Below, one piece after another: positions 1 to 11,532 of a DNA stretch of 64,000 nucleotides. This DNA is from Zygnema cylindricum (taxonomy: Eukaryota > Streptophyta > Zygnematophyceae > Zygnematales > Zygnemataceae): the NCBI GenBank assembly GCA_037447655.1, contig JBBHKE010002635.1, positions 16,821 through 80,820 of the forward strand. Direction: 5' to 3'. The position numbers were made by a program, and so were the translations under genes. A model generated the notes under the pieces. The model did no database searches. It had not been told where the DNA came from and saw only the letters and a program-made list of their open reading frames with translations. The first letter of the stretch is position 1; each line of letters opens with the position of its first letter.

Positions 1-1330
1 CTTAAATGGTTTTATAACAATCTGAATCTCAAAAATTTTAACGCTCATTCACCACCAAATTAAATGCCCTCTAGCACATTGTTTTGCGGAGTGTAACTCA
101 AGACTGGCTAATAAAAAACAACCCACAATAAACCCAAGCCACCTGAACCATTTTTAATCATCAATAGTAACTAAAAACAATTCGATATTGTAGCTAGAAA
201 GAAATGAACCATAATCTACACTACCAAACAATACGTAACCCACCAAAAACAAAAAAGACGAATTACCCTATATTTTCAACAGTCAAAGAACTGAACTAGC
301 CAGGTAAATCTATTTTGATGTGTCGTGATGGTTTTTACTTGTTTCCTGCAAATCGAAGTTAAACAAATCAAGTTAACTTTCTCCAAATTGTCAATGTTAA
401 TAGAGGATATTCACAACATAGAGCTTTCATGGACTACCTCAAGCAATAAGGCAACAATTTCACTTGTAGGTATATAGAGGTTAGTTTCTCTATTTTTTTT
501 TGGCTAAAATACAACAAAAAAGTTAACAACACAAATGCTGTTAATATGCCATGTATTGTCAACTATTGATCCTAATAAAGTGACATCATCCTGGTCGTTC
601 CTAATTTCGTCACCATTTGGGCACACATTTATGAAATGAAGAAGAAATGAAGTACATTTTGTCAAGTTATTGGGTGAATCGGCAGATCGGCTGATTTACG
701 TTATTGTTCAGTTTGTGTTTTGATTTAGTCTTAGTTTATGTCACGTTTAAATTGTGTTCAGTTTGCGTCGGCAGTATTTGTTACGTCTTGTTTAATTTGA
801 GTGTTGGTTAAGGTTCGTGTCATTTGGTAATGTACGATTAGTAAGGTAATTAGCGCGTAGGACCGTGGTACGGCTGTACGGTTAGTAAGGTATTTAGTGC
901 ATAGGACCGTGATAAGGTTTGAAGTCCAGCGCACGTTTAAGTTTGGCGACACTTATGTTTCGGCGCTAAAGGTTCAAGTGCGTGTGAGTGAGTTTCTCTG
1001 AAGTTAGTGGAGTCAGTGACATGACGAGTCAGTGGAAGAAGTCGTGCAAATAAAGTCTTCCTTTGAGCTCTTATTTAAAGAGAAGTATGCGTAAGGAATT
1101 ATTATACGTTTGTAGTAGTAAATGCATCATGCGTCTGAAATAGTGATGCATTAGAGTTAAGTGAGAGTGAGTGTAAGGAAGAAGTAAGTGAGAGTTGTTG
1201 AAACATTGCCGAATCGCCACTTCAATGGGAAATGGCATACCAATTGTATTTGATTGACATTTTGTGCTACGTCATCGTACGAAATCTGCGATGACGTTTC
1301 GCGACACTATTTGAGGCGTCCGCGAACGAA
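1..1330. other. AT-rich non-coding region before copia 1
   Basis: I see no convincing gene here; open frames are short, lack family motifs and show no splice structure. It contains a two-copy imperfect tandem repeat of period 44 near 836-915 (both copies carry 'aggaccgtg'). The right part, from about 1190, may already belong to the 5' LTR of the following copia element, but its exact LTR start cannot be fixed because no 3' LTR is present for comparison. Confidence 0.5.
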
Positions 1331-1339
1331 ACGTACTCT

Positions 1340-1886
1340 TTCGTTTCGCGTGACTTTTGTTATTGTGCGCAGGTGTTTGATTTTGCGTGCAGGTGTGTTT
1401 GTGAAGCGACACGTGTTAAAGTCAACTTTTGAAGTTAGTCGTTTCGAAAGAAGAAAACGCGTGCGCCTTCCTTCGTGGAAATTTCACTGCATTGTGCGAT
1501 AGTTAGCTATGGACAGAGTTTGTCGCTATGCTAAGTCTTGCTTGTCTTACCTTGCTGTCTGTTAGTGCAGAGTAGCGAGTATAAAGGCAGCACTGAGTAG
1601 TGAGTATAAAAGCAACAGTGAGTATAAAGGCAGCACTAAGTAGCGAGTATAAAAGTAGTGTACAGCTGTAGATTATCTATCTTACACGATTAATCTTGGA
1701 GTAGAGATTATTTAAAGAAGAGAGAGAAGAGAAATAAGAGAGAAGAGAGATGATGTAAAGAGGCTTCGGCCACGAACACTTTTAAATCTTTTTGGCTAAA
1801 TATTCCTCTTATCTTTTATGATCTTCCGCTGATTATTTTCTGCATTCTGTGAATGGAATTAAAAGAGATATATTTTAGGATCTTAC
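1340..1886 (+). mobile_element. 5' LTR (part) of copia element 1
   Basis: The segment ends with CA directly before a primer-binding site, as an LTR should. Its content reappears in inverted orientation at 36915-37408 (shared 'gatgtaaagaggcttcggcc', 'tttaaagag' and 'acacgtgtta' stretches), which supports LTR identity. It holds four copies of a gagtataaa motif that could act as TATA boxes. The left limit given is only where homology to the second LTR copy becomes clear; the true LTR may start further left. Confidence 0.7.
1577..1653 (+). promoter_or_regulatory. Four repeated TATA-like motifs in copia 1 LTR
   Basis: The motif gagtataaa starts at 1577, 1602, 1620 and 1645, embedded in a short imperfect tandem array (gcagagtagcgagtataaagg-like units, spacing 25, 18 and 25). 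In an LTR this is where the element's own promoter would lie. The related LTR at 36915-37408 has only a single gtatatagg at the same place, so the array was expanded in this copy. Promoter function is inferred. Confidence 0.4.
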
Positions 1887-1889
1887 AAT

Positions 1890-1901
1890 TGGTATCAAAG
1901 C
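1890..1901 (+). other. Primer-binding site of copia 1
   Basis: The sequence tggtatcaaagc starts 3 bases after the LTR end. It resembles the widely used plant retrotransposon primer site complementary to the 3' end of initiator tRNA-Met (tggtatcagagc), with one difference. This fixes the LTR boundary and the plus orientation. Confidence 0.8.
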
Positions 1902-1965
1902 TAGTGCTTCGGAGGTAGAGAGGGAGCGCACGGGGAGGAAGTAGAATAGAAATACTTCTTCCCCG

Positions 1966-3047
1966 ATGTCGACTTTGGAGAGAGCAAGAGAGTTCAATTT
2001 TTCAGGTTCTCAATTTGAGGAGACCCGAAATACGCAGAGAAAATCCGAGGAAATGTTTGATACACTTATGAGATATGTAGATTCGCGTTTTCAAACTCAA
2101 CAAGTGAGAGCAAAGAAAACACTTTCTTTCTGGATGCCGATCCATTTAGTGGAGGAGGTGATAAGAGTGAGAGAAAAGAGAGGATTAGGAAGGGAAAGGC
2201 GAAGATAGAAGAAGATTCTGAGTTTGACGAAGGATTGGAAAACGAAGAAGATTATCATATGTCGCGGAAATCCGTGGCCTTTAATGGCACCAATTATGCC
2301 ATTTGGAAGAAGTTTATTTCAGGCCAATTTATTCTTAAGAAGCTTTGGAGAATTTCAATGGAGAAGAGAAAATACCTATCGAGAGCAAAGCGCGTGCCTA
2401 ATGGAGATTAAAAGATATTGCGGCAACGACCGGTTTGATGAAGAATTGCAATTCTTGCGTGCTTGATCATTTCATCGCTCACAGCACGACCCATGAGTGT
2501 TGGCAAGCACTTGAGGAGCAATATGGGAAAGGCGTTGAGAACAAGGGTCAATATGTTTATTCAGACTTTATGAATTTTAAAATCAAGTCAAATGAATTGA
2601 TGGACGATGCCGTGAACGGCTTCAATATTATACTCGAGCAATTACCCAACAATGGCCGGGTTATCTTGGATGCGGATAAGTTAAGCGTTTTTCTTAATGC
2701 TTTACCAGAGAAGCTTTCGCAACTTAAAGCTATTTTACGAGCGAAGGCGGATAACAGCTTTGGATTCACCGTTAATTTTATCAAAATGTCGGAGTGAACT
2801 CCAACGGCTTCTTCAAGTGGAGGAGGAGTTCTCAACTCTACTACTCCCGAAACCCCGGAGAGGAGTTCTCAACTCTACTACTCCGGAAACCCTGGATATT
2901 AATTTTGCTGGTGGTAGAGGAGGTAGTAGAGGAGGTGGCCCAAGAGGCGGTGGTGGCGGTCGAGGCAACAAGAAGGATCAAGGTCGTCAACCGAAGGTCC
3001 ATTCGGATCTTTCCAACGTGACATATTGGGAATGCAAATTACTTTGA
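1966..3047 (+). pseudogene. Copia 1 gag remnant
   Basis: Broken capsid gene of a Ty1/copia element. The frame starting at 1966 (MSTLERAREF...) is the probable Gag start, 65 bases after the primer site. A UBN2/gag-type core is readable at 2435-2797 (HECWQALEEQYGKG, followed by the pattern seen in the gag of copia 2 at 7330-7680, for instance SNELMDDA against SNESMDDA). Three reading frames are needed to follow the protein, so frameshifts are present. At about 2820-2890 a 42-bp stretch is duplicated in tandem, followed by a Gly/Arg-rich segment (RGGSRGGG) typical of Gag C-termini. No zinc knuckle or protease is readable downstream, so that part seems lost. Confidence 0.75.
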
Positions 3048-3461
3048 CTATGAAAATGATACTGGTGATAAGTTTCCGCTCTTAACCTACCCTAATTCTT
3101 TGAGTAGTGAAGGAAATTTGGAAAGAGGATTATTGATCCAAGGGGGCGAACATGTTGCACGGATGCCACCGTTCGATAATATGAGAAACCATTTCCCAAA
3201 TTTTATTCGTGTAGCGTATTTCGTTGGTATGGCTCGGCAGTTTGACTTGATCTCCTTTGGGATACCAAAGTTTGCAGAATTTCATCAAATTGGGTTAGAC
3301 TCCACTATATAATCCTGATGTGTCACACATAGAGGAATTGAAAAGACATTGGCCATTCATCGGTGAAGCCTGGGACCTCGATCGGTGAAGGTGACTAATG
3401 GAGATGTAGCAAAGGACTCAAATCTGAAATCCCATCCTAATAAAGCATAAACATCAATATA

Positions 3462-4233
3462 GTCCTTTCGAGGTTGTTCACATCGATCTTGGACATAAAA
3501 ACCCGAACAATGGAGGCATTAAGTATACTGTAATTGTTGACATTCTCGGAAGTCAAGGGTGTATTTATTGAAAAAGAAATCGGATGCATTTGAAAAATTT
3601 AAGGAGTGGCATGAAATGGCCGAGTGGCAAATTGATAAGAAGCTTAAGTCCATTTAGTCGGACAATAGAGGGGAGTTTGTAGTTCTTGAGGGGTATTTTA
3701 AGGATTGGGGGATAAGGCATCAATTCACGGCGCCTTATTATCCGAAGTCAAATAGAGTGGTCGAGAGGAAGAATCGTACCTTACAAGAAATGGTGCGTGC
3801 GATGATTCATAGCTTCGGACGAGAGATGTTTTTGTGGGGAGATGCCATTTTTACGGCAAATTACATTTGTAACCGAAGACTCACTTCGGTTTCCGAAAGT
3901 AAAACACTGGAGGAATTGTGGAGTGGTAGAAAGCCCACGGTTCATCATTTGAGAATTTGGAGATGTCATGCCACGGTTTATGTGGAATCAATTAAGAGGA
4001 AGGGGAAATTTGCACCAAGGAGTTGGCCGGGAATTTTTATTGGATATAGTGCGAAGGGGAATTTATACCGAGTGTATGATCCGGCTCGTCACACCATAGA
4101 GGAATCTCGGAATGTGGATTTTCATGAGGATCTCAAATCCGCCATGAATTCCATTGGGAAATTTAAAGAAAATTTGGATTTTTCTGAGGAGAGTGAAATT
4201 GAGAATTTTCCATACATTGGAGATTCACGATGA
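3462..4233 (+). pseudogene. Copia 1 integrase remnant
   Basis: Integrase part of copia 1 Pol. The upstream piece (about 3462-3750) reads in changing frames with stops. From 3757 there is a 158-codon open stretch starting VERKNRTLQEMVRAM, the hallmark of the copia integrase core that carries the last catalytic Glu, followed by ELWSGRKPTVHHLRIWRC and the GYS(A)KGNLYRVYDP segment normal for copia integrase C-termini. An in-frame TAG sits near 3656, just before the expected SDNRGEF motif. Not functional as it stands. Confidence 0.8.
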
Positions 4234-4704
4234 GGAACCGAATGTCAAAACGCAGAAAAATAAATTGTGGAAATCGGTTGAAATTGAATTTGAAAGAAAG
4301 AGTAGCGGATCTTTGGATTCCCAAGTGCTTTCGAACATTCAGAAATCTCAAAGCTCTAAATCGAGTTATAAATCGAGTGAGAAGGAAATTGAAATCGAAT
4401 CCGAGGAAGAGAAAGAGGAAAAGGAGAAAGATCAAGTTCTTAGGAGGAGCTTTTGAAGTACAAAAGGGAAGAAACTAGAGAAACTCACTTAAGATCGAAA
4501 AGGGAAAATGCATCAAATTCGCATTATTTTCTTTACGATGCTAAAGAGACAAGTTTCTTTTATAGCAATCACTTACGGAAAATATGACCGGCGACCCTCA
4601 ATCTTATGACGAGGCAAGGAGGTCGGCCGATTAGGAGAGTAAGTTGAAACCGGCGTGAGAGAAATAATTCAAAATTAGTTGTTGATAATCTAACTTTTCA
4701 GGAG

Positions 4705-5262
4705 GTGAAATTACCTGAGGGGAAAAAAGCAATTGATGCAAAGTGGGTTTTGAAGACCAAGACAAGAGTTGCGGGTGAAATTATTAAGTACAAGGCGTGG
4801 CTTGTTTGTAAGGGATTCCAACAACGCGAGGGAATCGATTTTAAGGAGACTTATGCTCCCGTGGTGAAGTTCAACTCCGTACGGATTATTATTGCACTTG
4901 CAGCGATAAGGAAGAAGCACTTCCATCAAATGGACGTGGAAACGACGTTTTTAAATGGTGAGTTGGAGGAAGAGGTATACATGAAGGTACCGAAAGGCGT
5001 GTCTCCTTTGCAAGAAAAAAATGTATGGCGTTTGCGAAAGTCATTATATGGTTTGAAACAGGCGCCGCGCACGTGGTATTTCAGACTTCATCAAATCTTG
5101 TTGAAATTCGGATTTGTACGGACTACGTCCGATTTTAGAGTTTATGTGAAAGGTGAAGGCGTAGACCAAATCATGTTTTCTGTATATGTGCATGATTTCT
5201 TGAAGGCATGAGACAAGTTGGAGCGCATTGATGAGTTGAAACGTTACCTTGGATTACATTGA
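4705..5262 (+). pseudogene. Copia 1 reverse transcriptase remnant
   Basis: Copia-type RVT_2 reverse transcriptase. The open stretch 4705-5211 shows KAIDAKWVLKTK, YKAWLVCKGFQQREGIDF, TYAPVVKFNSVR, FLNGELEEEVYM and KSLYGLKQAPRTWY in family order. The catalytic box reads Y-V-H-D in place of Y-V-D-D (CAT codon near 5191), which should abolish polymerase activity, and a TGA follows at 5209. Homology ends near 5262, where purine-rich DNA begins; the rest of RT, RNase H, polypurine tract and 3' LTR are missing. Element 1 is therefore dead and truncated. Confidence 0.85.
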
Positions 5263-5730
5263 GAGAGAGGGAGAAAAAGAAAAGAAAAAAGAGAGGGAGA
5301 GGGCATTAATAATGGGAGAGGGAAACACAAATGGAGAGGTAGAGGGTACACTTACGAGAGGGTGGAGGGAGAGAGAGGTCGTGAACAAGGGAAAGCGAAT
5401 GTAAGAGGGAAAGGGCAAATTTAAGGGAGAGGGAAAAGGAGAGGAAAAGAAGAGATTTAAGTGGGAGGAAAAGGGAGGAGGAAAGGGCAAATTGAAGGGA
5501 GTGCGAAACGGAGAGAGGGAGAACATAAATAAAAGAAAGGGAAATAAGAGGGAGAGGGAGAGGGAGAGGGAGAGAGAGAGGGCATATTTATAGAGGATAG
5601 AAAGCGAGATGGTGAGGGCATAAACAACACAGAGAGAGAGTGAGAGGGAAAGGGAAATTATACAGGAAAGTAGAAGCGGATGGGAAAGGGGATAGGGAGA
5701 GGGTTGAAATAAAAGAGAGGGAAAGGGGCA
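5262..5730. repeat. Purine-rich (GGGAGA)-like low-complexity tract
   Basis: The plus strand is almost pure A/G with many gggagaggga units, starting abruptly where copia 1 RT homology ends. It is the reverse-strand equivalent of the CTCCCT tracts at 23.5, 28.1, 29.6 and 51.6 kb. Minus-strand open frames here are low-complexity artefacts. Confidence 0.8.
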
Positions 5731-5810
5731 ACCTTACAAACATCATCAAAAAATGAAATAAATATAAAAAATCGTGATAAATTTAAGAAACCACTGTCAA
5801 ACACCCAAAT

Positions 5811-6137
5811 TTTGATAAAAAATAGGGTGAACAAGAAAGCGAGAGGGAGAGACTGCGTTGGTGTGAAGAGAATGGAAAGAGGCAACAAATGGTGATAAGA
5901 AAAAGGAGCGAGGCAAGGAAAAGCATGAATTTTACGATTTCTACACCATACTATATATTTTCATTTTCATGCTATTTGATAAAAAATAGGGTGAACAAGA
6001 AAGCGAGAGGAAGAGACTGCGTTGGTGTGAAGAGGATGGAAAGAGGCAACAAATGGTGATAAGAAAAAGGAGCGAGGCGAGGAAAAGCATGAATTTTATG
6101 ATTTCTACACCATGCTATATATTTTCATTTTCATGCT
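5811..6137. repeat. Two-copy tandem repeat, period 164 bp
   Basis: The unit beginning tttgataaaaaatagggtga at 5811 starts again at 5975 and both copies end in tatatattttcattttcatg. By eye the copies differ at only a few positions, so the duplication is recent compared with the decay around it. No coding content is seen. Confidence 0.85.
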
Positions 6138-6200
6138 TAGAAACTGTCAGATGGTTTTTATGGCTTGTCTTCATTTTGACTTGAGATATCTTTGTTGTTC

Positions 6201-6205
6201 AAATG
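6201..6205. repeat. Target-site duplication (left) of copia 2
   Basis: aaatg immediately before the LTR at 6206 is matched by aaatg at 12190-12194 directly after the 3' LTR. A perfect 5-bp duplication is what a copia integrase leaves. Confidence 0.9.
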
Positions 6206-6863
6206 TGTTACGATTTACAATGGTTGGATCTATGTTTGCGTAATGTTGGTTTGTAGTTAGTGTGGTTTAGATTTAGTCGTGCGGCAGTTCGCGTATTTTG
6301 GTTTTGTTTCGTTTAGTTTGATTTAGTACTTCGTGCGTGTACGTTTCACATGTACACGGTTAGATTTGATTTGATTTGTTTAATTTCGTTTGAGTTCTAG
6401 ATTTGTATTTTGGGAAATTTCGTTTCATGCGACGTACGTCTAGCAGTTTCGTTTCGTGTAAGTTACGTTTGCCGTACAGGATTTTGTCAGTTTCGTTTCT
6501 AGTAGTTTCACTTTGCGTTGTACCATATTTGCGTCTATGTACATTTAGACACTTCTAGAGTTTAGTGTTCTAGATTGTTTCCACACCTAAGTTTAAAAGC
6601 CATCGTGTGAGTTAGATTGAATTAAAAGTAAAATAAAATTAGGAATTAAATCAAGAGTCAATTAAGGAAGAAAGAATTAAGAGAAAGTGTAATGTTTAAC
6701 GATTGAGTTAATATGATTTTATTTTATTGAGTAATCAATTTGCCTCTATCTTCGATTATGAGCTTTCAATGTGTTATAATGTTTGATTTGATTTTAATTT
6801 TGCTTCCGCATTGAGAGATTTAAGTATTTGTGAGCGCATTCCAATTGACTCTTATTCCTATCA
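6206..6863 (+). repeat. 5' LTR of copia 2
   Basis: Starts tgttacgatttacaatgg and ends ttattcctatca. It matches 11533-12189 along its whole length with scattered substitutions and few short indels. Confidence 0.95.
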
Positions 6864-6865
6864 AC

Positions 6866-6877
6866 TGGTATCGGAGC
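6866..6877 (+). other. Primer-binding site of copia 2
   Basis: tggtatcggagc two bases after the LTR; close to the initiator tRNA-Met primer sequence with one substitution. Confidence 0.85.
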
Positions 6878-6937
6878 ACTGTTTATTCCACTTAGATTTG
6901 AGTAAAAAATTGATTAAAAATTGAGAGTTTATAAGTT

Positions 6938-8200
6938 ATGGTGGAGGAATGCTCCGCAAAGAAAGAAGACATTAAAGTAAGTTTTGGAGTTGGAGAATCG
7001 GAGAAGCTATCAATGGCGAATGAGAGTCTCACAATTCAGTTTGATCCACCGACTATGGAGGAACTTTACGAATTTCTCAAGGGAAAAGAGTAGGGCAATC
7101 TTTTTGTAAAACCCCTACCTTAGGTGGCAATTTAGATGATGAGAGTTTTAAGAAAAAAGTCAAAAAAGGAAAAATGGAGGTACCTTTTTATCATGATGAT
7201 GATAAGTATTCAGGGAACCTTTACTCCAAAGAAATTGTGGAAAATACTTATAGGAGAAGAGAAAATACCATTAGATGCAAAAGGAAGGAAAAAGTGGGAT
7301 ACTAAAGATATGGCAGTTATGACTGCTTTACTTCAGAGAAGTAGTTGTTTGGTTCATGAGCATATGCTAACTCATGATAGAGCTCATGCTTGTTGGACTC
7401 ATCTACAAAATTTGTATGAGAAAGGATTCGCAACTAAGTCTAGTTATGTATTTCATGACTTTATTCAGTTTAGGATGAAAAGTAATGAGTCAATGGATGA
7501 TGCTCAAAAAAGATTTAATGTTTTGATAGAGCAGTTGAATAGTGCAGGAAATTTTCCTCCAGAAGATGAAAATTTATTTGTCTTTCTTAATGGATTACCA
7601 TCTAAGTTTGATGTCGCGGTAGAAGTTATAAGATCTACAAAGGATCCTACTTTTGATTTTGCTATTAACCTTGTAAAAGGTGCAGAGAAGAGTAAAGAGA
7701 AAGATAGTAGAGGATTTGGAAATAGTAATGTAAACCTCACTGACACGTCTGAGGTATATTCTCCATGTGGTCGTGGAGGTAGAAGAAGGTTTAGATTAAG
7801 AGGGGGTAGAAATAATTTTCGGTGTTCAGGTTTTGGAAGAGGTTTTAGAGATGGTAATCTAAGTTTTGTCACTTGATATAAGTGTAATATGGAAGGACAT
7901 ATGGTTATTAACCGTCAAGATAAGGAAAAGCAATGCAATATTTGTTAGAAATGGGGACATGTTATTGCTCAGTGTTTTCAACCAAATGGAGGAGGATCGT
8001 CTTACTATTCGAAAAGAGGAAGAGGTCAAGGTGGACATCGAGGACGAGGTGGTGGAAGATTTGGACAATCACATGGAGGAGGACATCAAACCGACTATTC
8101 AGATTTTAATGACGATCAAGGTGATAAGTCTCTAAACTTTTCTATGATGATGAAAGAAGATGGAAATGTTGCTGTCAATTCTGCAAATTCCGCATGTGGG
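6938..8200 (+). pseudogene. Copia 2 gag remnant with broken zinc knuckle
   Basis: Gag polyprotein remnant. An ATG at 6938 opens a short frame (MVEECSAKKEDIK...) that stops at 7091; the main capsid piece is open at 7136-7876, with W-D-T-K-D-M-A-V near 7300 and the HACWTHLQNLYEKG core (UBN2-type gag). A TGA at 7874 precedes the nucleocapsid. There a CX2CX4HX4C zinc knuckle is visible around 7930-7975 (CNIC-KWGHVIAQC), but the residue after the second Cys is a TAG stop. A Gly/Arg-rich segment follows (RGRGQGGHRGRGGG). Confidence 0.85.
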
Positions 8201-9480
8201 AGTTAAAGTTTTATAGATTGGATAGTTGATTCAAGAGCAACTCATCATGTTTGTAGTGATCTTAGTTTGTTTACGGATTTGAGAAAGCTTACAGTTTCTA
8301 AGACTATTACGGTTGCTTGTGGACATGTTGTCCCGATAGATTCAGTGGGAACTGTCAAATTAGATTTACCTGTGAATAATTTGAATGGTCAAGTTGTTGT
8401 TAAGAAAGTGAATTTGAAAAATACTTTGTATTTTCTTCATGGGGTTGTAAACCTTGTTAGTGTTCGTCGGATACAAAGGAATGGTGGTAGAGTAACCTCG
8501 TTTGAAAATGGAAGAATGGTTTTTCAAGATAGAGAAGGAAATCAATTTGGAAAAGGTTAAGTAACTGATAGTTTGCAAAGTAAGTTAAAATGGATAAGAC
8601 CACATAAATATCAGATTTTTGTAATTTCACTCAATGCTGTAAGTTTTGAAAGAGGAGATCTAAGTTTATGGCATCATAGAATTTGTCATACTTCTACGTC
8701 TAATATAAAGAATATGATGAAAAATGCAGCAGTAAGAGGATAAGAGTGTGTATCCGGAGAAAAAGTTCAAGTTTGTAATGGTTGTAGCAAAAGAAAACAG
8801 ATTAGAAAATCTCATCCCATCAAAGATGTGAAGTATATAGCTAGTGCTCCCCTTGAGCTTGTTCTTGTAGACTTATGTTGAGACGTCAAACCAGTAAGTC
8901 TATGAGGACATAAGTATATCTTTGTAATTGTGGATGATTATAGTCGAAAGAGTTGGGTATATTTTTGGAAACATAAATCAAAAGGGTTATATAAGTTTCG
9001 AGAATTTGTTGTAATGGGTGAGAGAGAAACGGATATAAAGTTAAAAGCAGCTAGATCACATAATAGAGGAAAATTTGTTGCTTTTGCATACTCACCTCAG
9101 TCTAATGGAATTGTTGAGAGAAAGAATGAGACACTTCAAGAGATGGTTAGGGCTATGTTACATAGCACTAAACATAGTGTGAGGTTTTGGAGAGAAGTTG
9201 TTCTTACACCAAATTACATCCGTAATAGAAGACTAACTTTGATTTCTGGAGATAAGATGCCTGAAGAATTATGGAGTGGCAGTTCCATCTGTTCGATATT
9301 TGAGGATTTGGGGATGCCGAGCCACTCTCTACATCGAGAAAAGATATCGAGCGGAAAAATTTAGTCCTGGATCTTAGACAAGTATTTTTATAAGATATAG
9401 TCCAAATTCAAGTCAATACAAGATTTCCAATGCCGCTACTCAAACGGTTGTCGAATCGAGGAATGTGGAGTTTCATCAAG
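8200..9480 (+). pseudogene. Copia 2 protease and integrase remnant
   Basis: The aspartic protease is recognisable by WIVDSRATHHV at 8219-8251; the expected D-S-G-A motif has Arg (AGA, 8234-8236) in place of the catalytic-loop Gly. The gag-pre-integrase zinc-binding region follows (LWHHRICHTS near 8670 and CNGCSKRK near 8775), then integrase core pieces VDDYSRKSWVYFWKHK (8930) and SPQSNGIVERKNETLQEM (9092-9145) with the last catalytic Glu. In-frame stops occur near 8560, 8741, 8879 and 8904, and a deletion appears to join the two core halves near 9030-9080. Confidence 0.85.
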
Positions 9481-9989
9481 ATTTGGCGGAAGCAATGGAG
9501 TTTACGAAAGATAAGGAAAAAAAAATGGATTTTGAGGAAGAGAGGAATTTGGAGTTAAAAATTGATGAAGAGAGTGACGAAGAGGAGGAAGAGGAATTCC
9601 CATCGACGAAAATGAATCTATTAAGGTTGGTAGGAGATATGAATCCTCCCAATTCGATTCTGAAAGCTTGAAAAGTGAGCATGGAAGTCAAAGTTCAAAG
9701 TCTAGTGAAAGATCCTTTAGCAGACAAAGAGGTGAATGTAGTTTGCCATGTGTAAGAAGGGTGAGAGAGATGATGTTGTTGTTGAAGAAGTTGTTGTTAA
9801 GAGAAGAACTCGAGCAAATAAAGGAAACGCTCATAGGAGATTAACTCTTCATATGTTTGCTAAGGATAAGTCGGTTACTTTTATTTCAGATGCTAGGTTA
9901 AATGAGTTTCTTTTATAGCAATTACTGAGTGAGCCTCTGAATGGGGATCCTAAGTCCTATTCAGAAGCTATAGCATCAAACGATTGGAA

Positions 9990-11470
9990 TAAAAAGGTGG
10001 AAACCATCTTTTGAGAAAAAACATAAGTCTATTATTGATAATGGAACATTTGAAGAAGTAGTTTTACCGAATGGAAAGAAAGCTATTCATTGTAAATGGG
10101 TATTTAAGACTAAGACGGGTGCATCAGGTGAAATTATCAAATATAAAGCAAGATTGGTTGGTAAAGGTTTTTAGCAAAAAAAAGGTATAGATTATACAGA
10201 AATATATGCACCTGTAGTTATGTTTGATAGTTCAAGGATAATTATAATGATTGCTGCTGCTAAGAGAAAGCATATCCACAAAATATATGTGAAAACTGCT
10301 TTTCTAAATGGAGAATTCGAAGAAGAAGTTTATTTGAAGATTCCAGAAGGAGTTTGGGCAAACCTGGACATGTGTGGAAGTTGAACAAGTCTTTGTATGG
10401 ACTTAAGCAAGCACCAAGGACTTGGTATACTCGTCTTCATAAGGTACTTCTCGATTTTGGTTTTGTTCGTACATTTTCAGATTTAGGTGTTTATGTCAAA
10501 TAAAAATGAGTTTATCATTTTATATTTAGTGTGTATGTTGATGATTTTATTATGATTTCAGATAGCTTTGAAAGGATTCAGGATTTGAAATGTTTTATTA
10601 GTAAATTCTTCAAAGTTACAGATTTAGGAGAAACTAGGTACATTCTTGGTATTGAGGTGATAACAAATGAGTTTGGTTCCTTGAAACTTATTGAGGAACA
10701 ATATTAGAAGGAAGTCTTAGCTAGGTTTTCTATGTTGAATGCTAAGCCTTTGAGTACACCTTTGGATCTCACAGTTCAGTCGAGTAAAGCAGAAAGTGAG
10801 CCAACAATTGATGTACTTTATAGAGAAGCAGTTTGTTGTTTGATGTATCTTGTTGTTGGAACTAGACCAGATATTTCAGCTACTGTTAGTATTGTGAGTA
10901 AGTATTCTCATGCACCTAAAAAGTGTCATTAAGAGAATGCAAAAAGGATTTTTAGATATTTGGTTGGAACCTTAAGTTATGGTTTAGTTTATAAGGCGGA
11001 TTCAAAGTTAGATTGTTTTGGTTATTGCGATTCCGATTGGGGTGGGACTTCAATACGGGAAAGTCAACATCCGGTTACGCTTTCGTATTATGTGGAGGTG
11101 CAATTTCTTGGAGTTCGAGACTTCAACCTACGGTGGCTTTGAGTTCGACGGAGGCAGAATATATGGCGGCTTGCCATGCTGCCAAAGCTTCAATTTGGTT
11201 AAGAGAAATATTAAGTGAGTTGGGAATTATTATTAAGTGCATGAAATTGTTTTCAGATAGTATGTCAAGTGTTGCATTAGCAAAGAAAGTGTTGCATTAG
11301 CAAAGAATCCTGTGTTTCATAGGAGGACTAAGCACAGTAGGATTCAGTGGCATTTTGTGAAAGATTTAGTAAATGCTGGTGAGATTGAGTTTTTTTGTGC
11401 CAACAGGTGAAGAAGCAGCTGACATGTTAACAAAAGCTGCTTTGTATGATGTCTTTGTGAGAGGAAGGCC
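9990..11470 (+). pseudogene. Copia 2 reverse transcriptase and RNase H remnant
   Basis: RVT_2 motifs run from KAIHCKWVFKTKTG (10080) through KSLYGLKQAPRTWY (10390) to the intact catalytic box YVDDF near 10540. RNase H follows: LVVGTRPDISATV (10851), then GYCDSDWGG (11025), ALSSTEAEYMAACHAAKA (11137), interrupted by a frameshift at about 11045. Stops are seen near 10172 (in place of the second residue after KGF), 10501, 10706 and 10930. A 20-bp stretch, agtgttgcattagcaaagaa, is duplicated in tandem near 11268-11307 and breaks the C-terminus. Confidence 0.85.
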
Positions 11471-11517
11471 TAAGTTAGGATTATTTTGAGTTTGGTTAAA
11501 ATTTAGTATTGATTCAA

Positions 11518-11532
11518 CATTGAGAGGGGGAT
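11518..11532 (+). other. Polypurine tract of copia 2
   Basis: ttgagagggggat lies directly before the 3' LTR. Purine-rich tracts in this place prime second-strand synthesis in LTR retrotransposons. Confidence 0.8.

Noticed and set aside
1254-1502. 82-codon frame at the start of copia 1
   Set aside because: Lies largely in the LTR, before the primer site; LTRs of copia elements do not normally code.
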